Source: Pelargonium x hortorum (taxonomy: Eukaryota > Streptophyta > Magnoliopsida > Geraniales > Geraniaceae). Taken from it: a stretch of 64,000 nt of DNA. The stretch is from assembly GCA_036897525.1 (NCBI GenBank), contig JAYMTJ010000010.1:1-64000 (forward strand). The letters run 5' to 3'. Shown piece by piece: positions 1-10,260 of the stretch (position 1 is its first letter; the number at the start of each line of letters is the position of its first letter). A program made the position numbers and the translations under genes. The notes under the pieces are model-generated. The model did not search any database, was not told where the DNA came from, and worked only from the letters and a program-made list of their open reading frames with translations.

Positions 1-226
1 GGCTTGGGCCAATAAAACCCTGCCCACTGGAGAGATAGTCGGAGAGGTGAAGAACTATCGAACTTTTTCTTATGATATAGATTCTGAAACAGATAAGCCA
101 GAAACGGGTGGTTTGTTTTGTGAAAGAATTTTTGGACCTATAAAAAGATTCTTTTATTTTACCCGGGGTCATACTCAACAAAGAAAAATTTTCATAACGA
201 AATCCTCTAAGCCCCAAGAAACCTAA
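1..226 (+). CDS. rpoC1: rpoC1 fragment: N-terminal part of plastid RNA polymerase beta' subunit, cut by the window edge
   Basis: The frame starting at base 2 is open to a TAA at 224-226 and has no start inside the window, so it continues to the left. It reads [16 protein letters not shown], then a variable linker, then [12 protein letters not shown]. The blocks LP(N/T)GEIVGEV (bases 20-49) and [10 protein letters not shown] (110-139) are hallmarks of the N-terminal clamp region of beta' proteins encoded by plastid rpoC1. The family normally continues straight into a four-cysteine zinc ribbon (a C-x-C-G pair followed by a second Cys pair). Here the next 26 residues (146-223) are [13 protein letters not shown]-like with no cysteine, and the frame then stops. 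RpoC1 is part of the plastid-encoded polymerase that transcribes plastid genes. Identification is firm. Whether this is an intact exon, one part of a split gene, or a decayed copy cannot be told: bases 227-1093 give no convincing continuation. Confidence 0.85.
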   Translation, partial: AWANKTLPTGEIVGEVKNYRTFSYDIDSETDKPETGGLFCERIFGPIKRFFYFTRGHTQQRKIFITKSSKPQET

Positions 227-2340
227 ATAAAAGACTCCCTGCCAAATCTTCTCTATATTACTGCCCCCAAATGAAGCAAGCAGAACGAGAGTAACCCCCT
301 TTCAATTTTTTTAAGCTTAGGACTTACAACACGTCGACTTGCTCCATATAAATCTAGTAAATTCTCCTAGATTCTAGACCTTTTTGACTTAATCCTGGAA
401 GCTACTAATAGACTTTTCATTTACAGCCTTTACTTTAAGACTTGTTTAGAACTCCTTTTCTTTTTTGTATTCTAAGTAGTTAAGGGACTTTTCCTCTTCT
501 TCTCTGTTCTTATCGTAAAAAAAGGAATGAGCCTTAATAGATAATTGGTAAGTCCTTGTTACCGACTGAAGCGTGGCGAGGAAGGTTGTTTTTATGGGTA
601 GTTTAAAATAGACTGGCTTACACTATATAATATAGACAAACACTTCTTATTGACCTTGGACTTTGGCTTGTAGTACTATAAATAGAATAGAAAGGATCAA
701 TTTTATAAGGATAAAGGACTCCTTAACAAAGAGCACAAAAGAGCTTAGACTGAATACAATTCTGTAAGTACCCTGGAATCTCCTCTCTGGGAAAGATAAG
801 GAAAGAAAGTCTAAAGTATATTACTAGTAAGTAGAATAGTAGGACATAGCGGAATAACTATAATTAGGTAAGATAGGTAAGAAAGTATTCTATAGATGTT
901 CTATAGTTATAGTCATTGTATTTTTTAGTTAAGCAATGAATATAGTTTATAATAGATAAATAATAGTTATAGTACCTTGTTCTAATTGGATGTAATAGAC
1001 AGTTAAGATAGTGTATAAACTGTATAAAGGCGTATTCCCTCGTTGTCTTCTTATTAGTATGGAGGGGAGAAACCTTAGAGGGGTCGGGAGTAAGTGTTAG
1101 CGCTTTGTGGAGGAAAGTACTTTTTCTTTTATTACCCTATAGTAAATCCCTACTATCTAGCATTAGCCTTGAGGATAATCTTTTCTTTAAAGCAACCTCT
1201 CTCTCGTGGTAAGCTATGCCTTAAGGGTTGCTATTCAATGAATAATATAAGTTTTAGCTTTTACACATACCACGACCTCCCCTATACTAGTAGTCGTTGC
1301 TCCTCTCATTTAGATATTGTAAGCTTCATAATGGGTTTTAGTCCGGGCTTTGGTTTTTATAAAAGAAATTTGAATAACTTCGGTAACTTTTAGTCATCCA
1401 GTTGTGTCTTGCCCTTATGGAGTAGAGTATTCCAGAAAAGGTTTTCTTTTCTTGAGCTGAGAGTTTGCTTTTATCTGTAAACGAAACGCCCTTTAGAAAT
1501 TAATAGAAGTTCCGGTGTTTTTCATTACGATGTATATAAACTGAACAAACCAAAATCTCCCACCGATCAATCCCATGTGAGAAAAATTCTTTAACAATCA
1601 ATATACTTTTCCGAATTATGTATCATTTCATTTCACAAATTACAGAATTGAACGGAAATTCTTTGGTTTACGCATCTAGGTATTTATTAATTTGCTTTTT
1701 AATACTATACAATTCTTCTCGAATAGAAAGCCGCAGAGTTAGACTTGGGGTTCGAACCAACAACTAGCACTAAATCATTCATATAGACAGCGTAACTTAT
1801 GTATTTCAGATTAAGATTTCTAAATCAAAGTAGTCATGAAGCACTATATATTTTATTCTTTGAATCAAGTCGTATACTTTTCCTAACTATAAAGTAGGGA
1901 CAATAAATATTCATTGTAACCAAGGAATCCTGGGAAAATAAATAAAGGCTCTGGAAATTCGAGTCAAGGAGGAATTCAATTCAATAGTTCCTTGTCAGTA
2001 TTAACGGGTGTGGCTTAAGTTTTTGGTAAAAAATGAGGTTAGACTTAAATAGGCAACGGATAAAGGCTGCGAATTTGAAATGCAATACGAGGTAGTAATT
2101 TGTGCCCTCTCTCTCACAATACATCACATCTCAGAAACCAGAAAGGTAAGGTTTATCTTAAGCACCCTAAAGGTATAGTGGGGTGTCGGGTCAAAGAAAA
2201 GATTTTTCCTGGTATACCCGGCTGGAGAATGTGCGCGTCCTTATTATTTCGTAAAGTCTAGAATCACAAGCATACCCTTTTGTTTCTTGGTTAGTTAAGA
2301 CTTACTAATGGGAAAGCGAACCGTCGGTGTCGATAGAAGC
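227..2340. other. AT-rich spacer after rpoC1, no gene seen
   Basis: Stops are dense in all frames. The longest frame (1094-1393, GTG start, 99 codons) resembles no known protein and falls within chance length. Bases 885-912 hold two copies of a TTCTATAG word in a TATAG-rich stretch. A short CT run lies near 2107-2116. At 1746-1758 a GTTCGAAC motif looks like a tRNA T-loop, but no flanking stem or cloverleaf forms on either strand. I see no continuation of rpoC1. Confidence 0.6.
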
Positions 2341-2556
2341 ATAAAGTCAATCAGTCGCTGGTGCTAATGAATGGCTGCACTGTCCTTGCGAGCGTCAATA
2401 GCGGTCCAAACTCAATCCAAGCCAATATCTCTGTCAGCGGGGAATGTCAGCTCTTGTCTTCTGTCTTAGTGCTGTTCCTTGTATTATTTATGTGCCTTTC
2501 CTGTCATAGCTATAGCTTTAGTCTTCTTATGGGCTATACCTGCTGCTATACTCTTC

Positions 2557-2571
2557 TTGTTGTTGTTGTTG
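2557..2571 (+). repeat. (TTG)5 trinucleotide run
   Basis: Five perfect TTG units inside a pyrimidine-rich stretch on the + strand. It is the cleanest microsatellite in the left half of the window and lies within the permissive frame 2361-2726, where it gives a run of Val. Confidence 0.9.
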
Positions 2572-2674
2572 GAAGCTCAGTACCTGTCTTCCTCTTTCCT
2601 TTGTTCTTTGAGAGTATTCCATACCTTCCTAAGTGGATTCCGATCCTAATGACATTGCAGTTGAAGAAGGTATT

Positions 2675-2699
2675 AGGCAATATCGGCTACGGTATTGGT
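2675..2699 (+). repeat. 25-bp direct repeat, copy 1
   Basis: Identical over 25 bases to 3771-3795 (core ggcaatatcggctacggt). Read on the minus strand both copies give NTVADIA in an open frame, preceded by Asn-Thr here and by Val-Thr in copy 2. The match ends abruptly on both sides. A perfect 25-mer 1.1 kb apart indicates a fairly recent duplication or a shared element; its function is unknown. Confidence 0.9.
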
Positions 2700-3452
2700 A
2701 TTCTTGACTTTGTAGGAACTTATTAGATAGAGAGCTTTCTTTCTTCTATAGCATATCATTTACTTGGAAACCTCAATTTGTATGTATTTTAGTGACAGCA
2801 GTAGTTCTTCCATGAGCCTCAATGTAAAGAAAGGACTGAATCAGCCTTGCCTCCAGTCTAAAGTCTTTCAATGTAAACAGTTGTAGCTAATCCATTAAGT
2901 TGAAAGCAAGGGAAGTAAGTGCAAGTCAGTGTAGCTTTAGAGGACAGACTATTGTAAAGTCATAGCAGTTGAAACTAGGCATATTGATTGACGGTAAAGG
3001 AGTTTGAGACAGATTCTATTTGTTCTGGATAGCCGGATTCTAAAGAGGGAAGTCCAAAGCCTGGGTAAAGAAAGGAGATTCCTTTGAGTTGAAAGCTAAG
3101 AAGGCAGTTCATACATATTGTGGAGTTCTTGTTGGAAGTGTTACCATTCTTGATTGATTAGAAGGAACCTAGGCGATGTTTAAGTCCTCAGTTGTTAATT
3201 CAATCAAGAGAAGGTGATAGCTGTCAAGCAAATAAGGAGAGAATTTGTATTAGTCTACCTTAATCGATAAACAGGAATGTCCTAAACAGGCTACGGATTC
3301 TTGTCTAAGAAGAAAGGGAAGTCTCCAAAGAAAGAGGGAACTTAAAGAATTGTTCTAAACCTGGGAGTAGCAGGATAAGAATCCCTTACTTTCATGTCTA
3401 GTGGATATTGGAAACCGGATTTCTATTACCTTTCGACCTTTTCTCTTTGTAG

Positions 3453-3476
3453 ATTCATTCCTAGTATTTATAGAGA
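3453..3476 (+). repeat. Dispersed repeat word, copy at 3.45 kb
   Basis: Matches 19508-19532 over about 24 bases with a single one-base length difference (core attcattcctagtatt). Both copies lie in G-rich + strand tracts, which supports the idea that those tracts are drifted copies of a common ancestor. Confidence 0.75.
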
Positions 3477-3770
3477 ATGGTACTAATAGAGAGTTTAGGT
3501 AGGAATTGTAACTCTTAGCTTTGACGGTTGTTCTTGACTTGGAGGACAGTCCTAGGAATTTCATTTCTATAAGATTGTTTAGGAAAGTTCCAGTATTCTT
3601 ATCCTGATAATAAGTAACAGTAACTATTTGTTTAGGAATGGAGTTTAATAAACCAGATACCTAGTTCGGAGTGTTCTAATGGAAACAAAGCATCCGGATC
3701 TTCCTTAATTAGGAGAGGCATTGACTGAAGGAGTTGTATTAGCACTCGATAGCAAGCCAAACCGAGCTAA

Positions 3771-3795
3771 AGGCAATATCGGCTACGGTATTGGT
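3771..3795 (+). repeat. 25-bp direct repeat, copy 2
   Basis: Exact partner of 2675-2699 in the same orientation. It abuts the TCAGT-rich low-complexity block and lies inside the Thr/Val-rich minus-strand open segment, in the same minus-strand frame as copy 1. Confidence 0.9.
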
Positions 3796-4010
3796 CACAC
3801 TCTCAGTCTTAGTATCAGGTTGAGTATCAGTCTTAGTCACTGTTGATTCTGTTACAGTATAAGTATCTGGTTGTGTAGGATCCTGATTGCAGGCATTCTT
3901 TCCAGCTGAGCTTCAGTCACAGTTGCTGTCTTAGCTTCAGTTACAGTCGATTCAGTATAAGTCTCTGTTATAGTCTCAGGATTCCTTGTAGTTACACTCT
4001 CAGTCTCACT
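3796..4010 (+). repeat. TCAGT/AGTCTCAGT low-complexity block
   Basis: The + strand is full of imperfect repeats of TCAGT, CAGTC, TTAGT and GTTACAGT. On the minus strand this becomes ACTGA/ACTGT units that read as Thr-Glu, Thr-Val and Glu-Ser-Thr in two different frames. The repetition is irregular, with no fixed period, as in a drifted tandem array or a Thr-rich coding repeat. No matching block was noticed elsewhere in the window. Confidence 0.7.
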
Positions 4011-5040
4011 TACCGTACCATCAATTGCTTTGCTTCCATGGGCTTAGCAGCTACAGAATACAAACTCATTATCTCTATATTCAGTTGTACTTATTTTATT
4101 ACAAAGACTGACGGATTCTCAGGATTCTTTAACTTTAAGTCTGGTAGTTGAGCTTAAACCTCTACCAGGGGAAACTGAACACACTAGAAAGGCTTTACCG
4201 AACTCAAATATAAGGAACTTAGAACCAACCAAGACTAGGCGCGAAGCCCTACCTGGGAAACCTCACAAACGGTCAATTGAGGCAAGCATTTATGCTTGAA
4301 AGCTATCCAATTACATACCTGTGAAATTTCAATAGCCGTAAATGAGAGTCCTAAGTCAACCAGTCGATGGTCAAAGTAACTCGGTGCTGTTAGTAGGTGA
4401 TGGTCTTGCAAGATCCATAGTAGGCAGGCTAGTGAGTGTGAGCTTCGTCCTGCCACCTGGTATCCGTCTTCAACCAATTACTTAGGTGTCGAAAGCCTCC
4501 TTGTCTGCAGTACACTAACCTAAACCCGGGCAGCTCCAGTAAATCAGAACTAGAATGACTCATTAAGGCTAACTTAGTCTCGTATCCAACAAAGGAAAAC
4601 TCCTAAGCAAGTAATGACATCGTACAATACGTAGGGTATTTAGGCGGGCTTACAAGAGAACAAGAAGAAAGGTAAGCTGGCAAGCTAGAGGAAGGTCAGA
4701 GAACATAAGAAAGGAACAAGTCGGCTAGCTTCATTGACAAGAACTTTGGCAAGGATCCGAATCAAGGCAAGAGGTCAAGTATTTAGACTTTGGCAAGATA
4801 GAGAAAATGGCAAGATAGAATCAGAAGAAGTTGAGAACTAAAGGAACCAGAATCAGGACAGAGCGAAGAAGAACACGCTAATGACAAGAAGGAGAGGGTT
4901 GACTCAGAAGCATAGAACCGAGGTCCGAACGTAATAGCAGCATTATAGGAAGGTCAGAGGGACACAGTGCGCATCGAATCAGAAGATGCAATGAACAAGA
5001 ATAAAACCACTGAATCCACAAACAAGAAATTCTTTGTACA

Positions 5041-8000
5041 GTATTAAATAAGAAAGACAGACCTATATTATATTATATTGTGTAAAATAACACAAATATT
5101 GATATAAAGTAATTCGAGAGTTTCAAAAAAGGTTTCTTAGCATAAAAACCTTGTTCGGTTATACGGAGCTAACCTCATATTTCTTTACTCCCGAGTATTA
5201 AGTCAACATTCCTACCTAAAAAAAGGATGCCGGGCTATCTCTTACTTCTTACTACTGTGAGTCTCTTTGTTTACTTCCTCTATTCTATCTCTTTTTTCTA
5301 AGTTCTCTAAGAAGTCTAGCTCAGAAACAAGTAAATTATAAGAAAAAAGGTCAAGAAAGTGAGCAAAGACGGCTTTTGTTTTTCCTATTTTTGGAGTAGG
5401 GTCTAAAAGAATTTAGGTTAAAGAAATTCTTGTTTTTCCTATTAGAGGATAGATTAGTCTGCTTTTGTTGTTGGTTATAATATGTCGGTGGATGGAATGA
5501 GGGATATAAATAAGTTATACTAACTGCGGAATTGGGTGCTTTAACCTTGTGTGAACAAAAGGAGTGCTCATGCTTGTAGAGATCCCTAGATTATCAAATT
5601 TTGTTAATTAAATGTAAGAGCTAGTTTAAAATAGTAAACTTAAGTAAGGAGCGGTGCACTTTAAAGCGAAAAGATAACATAGGATCCTCTCAAGTCAAGG
5701 AATTCTCGCATTTAATTTGCTATACAACGGGTTTCCTACTTACTATATAAATAAAGATATAAGGAATCCCCCATTTTTGAAATTAAAAAGGAATAAGAAA
5801 TTAACACACAAATCTCAACAAGTCCAAAAGAAAATAATTATACTAAAAGAAGAAACCGGACAAATTACACATACAATAGGGTCCTGGAACATATAAGCAG
5901 TAACAAAATGACGTATTTTAGTACCACTATATCCTAACTCTATTAATATTATATTAAACCTTTGATTAGCCGAGCAAATAGCAAATCATAAAATAGTCCA
6001 GAGGTTTACACTTAATTAACCCGGAGACTCCCTTAGTAAAGATATACAGGAGCAGCCTCTGCTATATCTCAAAACTTAATAAGTCGGCTCCTCTTAAAAT
6101 CAGAACTCTTGTATTGTAGTCTCCAAGTAGGGATTATGGGTCCCCGCACCTGTTTACTCTCAAAATAAATAAATAAATAGTTTATTCATGAGATCGAGGA
6201 CGCAAGGGATACGTCCGCTTTAGAGTCGTTTTTTTTTTCATTTTAGTAATGAAGTGGTTAGTTAAGGGGCCCTTTAAAATCAATTGATATCACAAAGAAA
6301 TTTTATCTTACAAACAAAAGCAAATCTGTGGGCGGTATTTAAGGATTAAAAAGTAAGGAAAGGAATCGGAATGCTTACAAGAGCTCTTCTTGATCCCGAT
6401 GTAACTGAGAGACTTGTAAAAAAAAACCGGGTTATGCGGAATTCCTTTCAAGTACTACTAAAGCTTTGTCAAGGATCGCACCCCTTTTCGAAAATGCTAC
6501 TTCCCTTAGGGACGTGTCCACTTACAGCCTTTAATTATATGGAATTAAAATTAAGAACATACAAACTTTATTGAAGGGGTGTACTCCTAGAGACACTAAT
6601 TGTATAGGATTAACCTCTGAAAGAAACTGAACAATTATATAGCTTAGATTTCTTGCTGTCTTACCACCCCTTTCCTTGACTAGAAAGATTAAGAAATTCA
6701 GAGGCTCTGGGATCCCCGTGTGGTTTTTTTGAGTAGCAGGATTTTTTTAAGACATTAGACACAAATCACATACAAGTTATACTCTATATACAATATACAC
6801 ATGAGAGACTCCCTCAAAGCAAGAACGAAGCCAAGAAAACTCAGTTCAGGAATACTTTATCGGAAATCCATTAAGTATGCCTCTGTACAGCATAGTAAGC
6901 TCTCTGGCCCATCATAATACCCAAGAACTCCTTTGCTTGCTATTCCGTATCTTCCTCTATTATATAGTAGAAAACCTTTCAACTCAACAAAGAAGGGATT
7001 CTCTTTTTTATTTGAAATAAGGATCCGGGATCTAACTAAGGATTGTCAAAATTTAGTTCTTAGTAATAAACTTCTATATAATTGCGGGAATGCCTTGAAG
7101 TATCGAAAATTACGAGTACACCTGTTGGCGTAAGGATTAGGTGAGGGCACAATGTCTAAAATACTAAAACACAACTCTATTCTCAAGAAAAAAATAGGGT
7201 ATCCAGCATATCGGCGCTTAATAAACAAGCTTAGTATAGTTGCCATAATAAACTGTTACCCTTGTGTAAAAAAAAAAGCAAGACATTCTTTAGAAGGCTG
7301 GAGTGTTTAAGCGAAAGCTTTTTACCTTTATCCAAAGAAAGTGAAAATACTTTAGAACTTCCTGCAGCACTACGCTTTTAGCAGTTCTCCCTAGTTTGAT
7401 TTTTCTTGACCCGAAGCTGTTTGCCTCTTATAGCAACTTTAAACTTTTTAAATATATAAATGCTTATTGCTAGCTCTTTAGATTAGAGAGCCTTTTTTCA
7501 CAGTGACCTAAAATTTCAATATCCGAGAAAAGTGAGTTGACAAGACATATCGGCTGTATGGAGCCCGGATCAGAATATAAAGTCCAATTAAAGGGATCGC
7601 TTTGAAGGAAATTCCTGTACACAAGCAAGTTAAGACAAGGTCAATCTTATTTTGCTCCTTCTAAGATTCTTAATTACTGTCTTTTTTATTGATCAAGAGA
7701 CCTCTGGCTAGGCTATCTGGTTATCCCAATTACTCAATTTCTCTGAAGACAAGGTGCTTCTTTAATAATTGCTAGGACTTTTATACAGGGTAAGGTAATA
7801 AAATCCCTTAATGACTTACTATACTACCTACCGGGTATATATACCCCTACTAAGAATAAATCTTCTTTTGACTAGCGATCATACTCGTATAAAAAAATGC
7901 GGGTTACTGAAAAGGAAGCTCATATTCTATTCCTATTTCCCACTGTATGTTAACTACTACTCCGGTGTAAAGAAGTAACTGCTGATAGATCAACAAAAAC

Positions 8001-8114
8001 TAATGGGATCATGAATGCAACATACCATATTTGAACTTTTTTAACTAATTTGAACTAATTAAGGGGGCGCTTACCTTGGGCATAAATAGTGAGCCTCCTT
8101 CAAGGAAAACCTGT
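5041..8114. other. AT-rich spacer, no gene seen
   Basis: Dense stops in all frames. Short frames at 6371-6574, 6933-7133 and 7046-7246 (minus) have no recognisable motif, and the last two overlap on opposite strands, as expected of noise. An AAAT-type tetranucleotide run lies at 6163-6179. Homopolymers of A and T up to about 9 are frequent, and short GC clusters (such as ccccgcacc) are scattered through AT-rich DNA. Confidence 0.6.
6163..6179 (+). repeat. AAAT tetranucleotide run
   Basis: Four tandem AAAT-type units. A similar AAATAAAT run occurs near 26471-26486. Simple-sequence run of no evident function. Confidence 0.85.
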
Positions 8115-8160
8115 AAAACAAAAGAACACAAGAACAACTCCTTAATGAAAGACTTTCCAG
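8115..8160 (+). repeat. Dispersed repeat family A, copy 1
   Basis: Shares an ordered string of words with 18673-18709: AACAAA, GAACACA, CCTTAAT, then aaagactttcca at the end, with about a six-base length difference in the middle. The terminal word aaagactttcca also occurs at 54158-54170. Colinear shared words imply descent from one sequence rather than chance. Confidence 0.6.
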
Positions 8161-9180
8161 TGAAGACTGACAAAGAGGATATAAGAATAAACTAAACAAT
8201 ACCGAAGTTACTCCCTAGAATTGCAAAAAAACACTGTTTTATGTACCTTTATTACTTTGTTTGGGGGCTTTTTAGAGTCAAGATTTACTATCTAATTTCA
8301 GAATCCCTATCCCAGATTAGTTGAGGCTGTAATATCTTTCCTTTCTATTTTATTTATTAGACTTTTTCCTTGGTTAATCAACGTTAGCTAGAGTTGACAA
8401 CCACCTAACTTATTACCGAATACTATACAGCAGAACATTAGGACTATACTTTTTTTTTTGAATTAGCTACTTTGATGGACTAGAATTTGTTTTTCCTTGA
8501 CTTTATGAGAAAAAACCTAGCAACTCTGACTCTCCCTTAATAGCTATAGCTACTTCTCATTCAGAACTCGTTGGCTTGCCCCCCAGTAATATAGTACTCT
8601 ACTCTCCTAGAAAACTTGTAAGGATTTCTTTAAAAGACTTTAAAATGGTACAGAATCCAGAATACACTCCTACCATACCCTACCAACCTCTTACCCTTTT
8701 TCTTACTCTTACCGACTTCTGGCTTTCCTTAGAACTATATTCTGTATCTCGATAACGCCTCCTGTACTCTCTTATAGCAGTAACTCTAACAGAGTACAGA
8801 ATACCACCGGCTACAAGGTTCTATTAAGAAATTCCCTTATTACTATATTATATTAAAAACTTGGGTTGAAATCCCCTTACTACCCCTCTTTTCCTTTCCT
8901 AGATTCGGGCCCTTTAGGATTACCCAAAATGTCCGCTACTTTAAAAAGACTTCATTTCCTATTAGAATTACTAGCCAGTCAAACTTGTTATTTCGGCGAA
9001 GACTTTTTAAGAATTTAAGGATTACCCTTTCAAAGAAAGCCTCGAAACTAGAAATCCGATAATGTCTTAGTTCTTATGTTATGTAGCTGACAGTCCAATG
9101 CTAGCTCTGTCTGGCCGGTCGAAGTGGGACTTGATGAACCGTACAGTTGAGAGTACAGTATAAGCAAGCTTACCTTAGGA
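8161..9180. other. AT-rich to C-rich spacer, no gene seen
   Basis: No open frame of note. The part around 8500-8900 is C/T-rich on the + strand (words such as actctcct, taccctac, cctcttac). A GAACCGTAC word near 9136-9144 recalls the complement of the 3' strand of group II intron domain V, but the partner strand is missing. Confidence 0.55.
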
Positions 9181-10260
9181 ATCTCTAGCTATGTTTTGGG
9201 AAAGCTTAGGATATATAATGAAAATGACTCTTGATTAGAGAGCTTTATTCCGATCTATATCTGTACCGGTAAAGGTGTTCTTTCTTGATTTACTAACCCT
9301 AAAACCTAACTCTAAAGCCTTTTGTTGTTTGTTGAGCGAGCCAAAGGAAGTTCATTGACCTTTGAAAGCTAATTCTAATGACATAGCCATAGATAGCTAA
9401 AGGGCTAAAGGAAGAACCGAAACTCATAATCCACATGTACTTGAGCCATCGTCTGTTCCGAGCAAGCATCACAGACTTGGACAGCCCTGACAGAGATCTT
9501 GACTTAGCATACTTCCACTAAGCGGGCATAGGTTGGACCTAAGGAGAGTGTTGGAGGTCAATTGTAGTACTGTCAGTTAAGGAGATAGTGTTAAAGTGTG
9601 TCCCTTATATTGATTGGAGGTTTCTTATTCTTCTTATTCAGAGTTGGGCTACCTTTAAGAAAGGGTTTATTGTATTACTTCTTTGGACCGGCTAGTAGTT
9701 ATTATAGGGTTCGGATGAGAAGTGAATAAGGGATTTCTTGTATTTGCAAGCTATTCAGAGATAGAGAGTACCTAAACAGGTAAGAGTAAGTGGGTTTGTT
9801 AGTACAAGCTGATTATTAGAGATACCCTTGTTAGTTGGACAAGCTTACAAAGAGGGTAGGTACTTTCCATAAGACTCGATAGTTAGGTTAGAGTTGCTTA
9901 TTAGTTTAGTTAGGGTGCTGTAGAGAAGGGACTCGTTAAGCAACAGATAGCTAGGCAGGTTTTTTCAAAAGTTGAGTGCTTCCTTAGGTTGAGTTCCTTT
10001 CTTGATGTTTAGGATTAGCACTTTCATTTGGTATTAACTTTCAAGGTGTGAAGGATTTCATTTAAGGAGGTTCTAAAGCAATTGGCGTATCGATTAGGCT
10101 TTCAAGGTTTAAAGGATTTGGTTTAGAGTCCTTCATTAGTTCAAGATAGCGGTCAAACCCTTTTTAGAGTCCCGCTTAGCTACTCTCTTTTCGTTCGAAG
10201 GGAAAAGCAAAGTTAGGTTTTCTCCCTCTCAGAAAAGTAAGGCTTAACTTGTTTATTGCC
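9181..10260 (+). other. G-rich + strand tract, no gene seen
   Basis: The + strand has clearly more G than C (one sampled 60-base line at 9781 has 16 G and 6 C) and is built of words like ggagtt, gttgagt, agttagg and ttcaagg. It shares vocabulary with the G-rich tracts at 2.9-3.6, 19.0-19.9 and 23.5-24.9 kb, for example ttccgatctat at 9248. It contains the paired repeat at 10038/10099. There is no coding frame. It could be a drifted repeat copy, or a segment whose skew was set by transcription or replication direction. Confidence 0.5.
10038..10125 (+). repeat. Imperfect direct repeat pair, 61-bp spacing
   Basis: 10038-10067 and 10099-10125 share ctttcaaggt, then a short difference, then aaggattt, and a T-rich tail before gaggttc or gagtcc. 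It looks like an old tandem duplication with a 61-bp unit. Confidence 0.65.

Larger units (their letters stand above)
3738..4477 (-). pseudogene. Cluster of protein-like minus-strand open segments, possible decayed Thr-rich gene
   Basis: Four open minus-strand segments overlap or follow one another closely in different frames: 4477-4235 (80 codons from a TTG), about 4261-4119 (47 codons, no ATG), about 4044-3848 (about 65 codons) and about 3908-3738 (about 56 codons). The third contains ETITETYTESTVTEAKT and the fourth QPDTYTVTESTVTKTDT, so the same Thr/Val/Glu motif appears in two neighbouring frames. None has an early ATG. I do not recognise a family. Thr-rich repeats of this sort are typical of secreted or surface proteins rather than plastid proteins, which would make foreign or nuclear origin possible. 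The alternative is chance reading of a TCAGT repeat, whose complement gives Thr, Glu and Val codons in several frames. I cannot decide between these. Confidence 0.25.
2341..5040. other. G+C-richer island with repeats and many short open segments
   Basis: This stretch is visibly richer in G+C than its surroundings and has a different texture. It contains a TTG trinucleotide run, a 25-bp direct repeat, a G-rich + strand tract (about 2860-3600), a TCAGT-rich low-complexity block (about 3796-4010), overlapping open segments on the minus strand (3738-4477), and a purine-rich end (about 4640-5000, with words like GGCAAG and GAAGAAG). The ordinary AT-rich texture returns at about 5040. Frames here are longer partly because stops are rarer at higher G+C, so open length alone is weak evidence of coding. 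The island could be an insertion of foreign DNA, a decayed gene, or an amplified repeat region. Confidence 0.45.

Noticed and set aside
1094-1393. 99-codon frame after rpoC1
   Set aside because: GTG start, no similarity to rpoC1 or any other family I know, Tyr/Phe/Leu-rich as random AT-rich DNA gives.
1746-1758. tRNA T-loop-like GTTCGAAC
   Set aside because: Neither strand gives a paired T-stem, acceptor stem or anticodon arm at the right spacing.
2361-2726. Longest open frame, 121 codons, + strand
   Set aside because: GTG start, Leu/Val/Ser-rich from pyrimidine-rich DNA, includes a TTG microsatellite giving poly-Val, no recognisable motif, and length within chance for this window.
4235-4477. 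80-codon minus-strand frame as a stand-alone gene
   Set aside because: TTG start and no recognised family. It is kept only as one of the open segments of the possible decayed locus in the G+C-rich island.
8390-8436. Bacterial-type promoter (TTGACA followed by TATACT-like word)
   Set aside because: Spacing is too long and no gene follows; such words are common by chance in AT-rich DNA.
9131-9160. Possible group II intron domain V on the minus strand (GTACGGTTC)
   Set aside because: The matching GAGCCGTAC strand and GAAA-type loop are absent; only a 4-bp stem forms around it.
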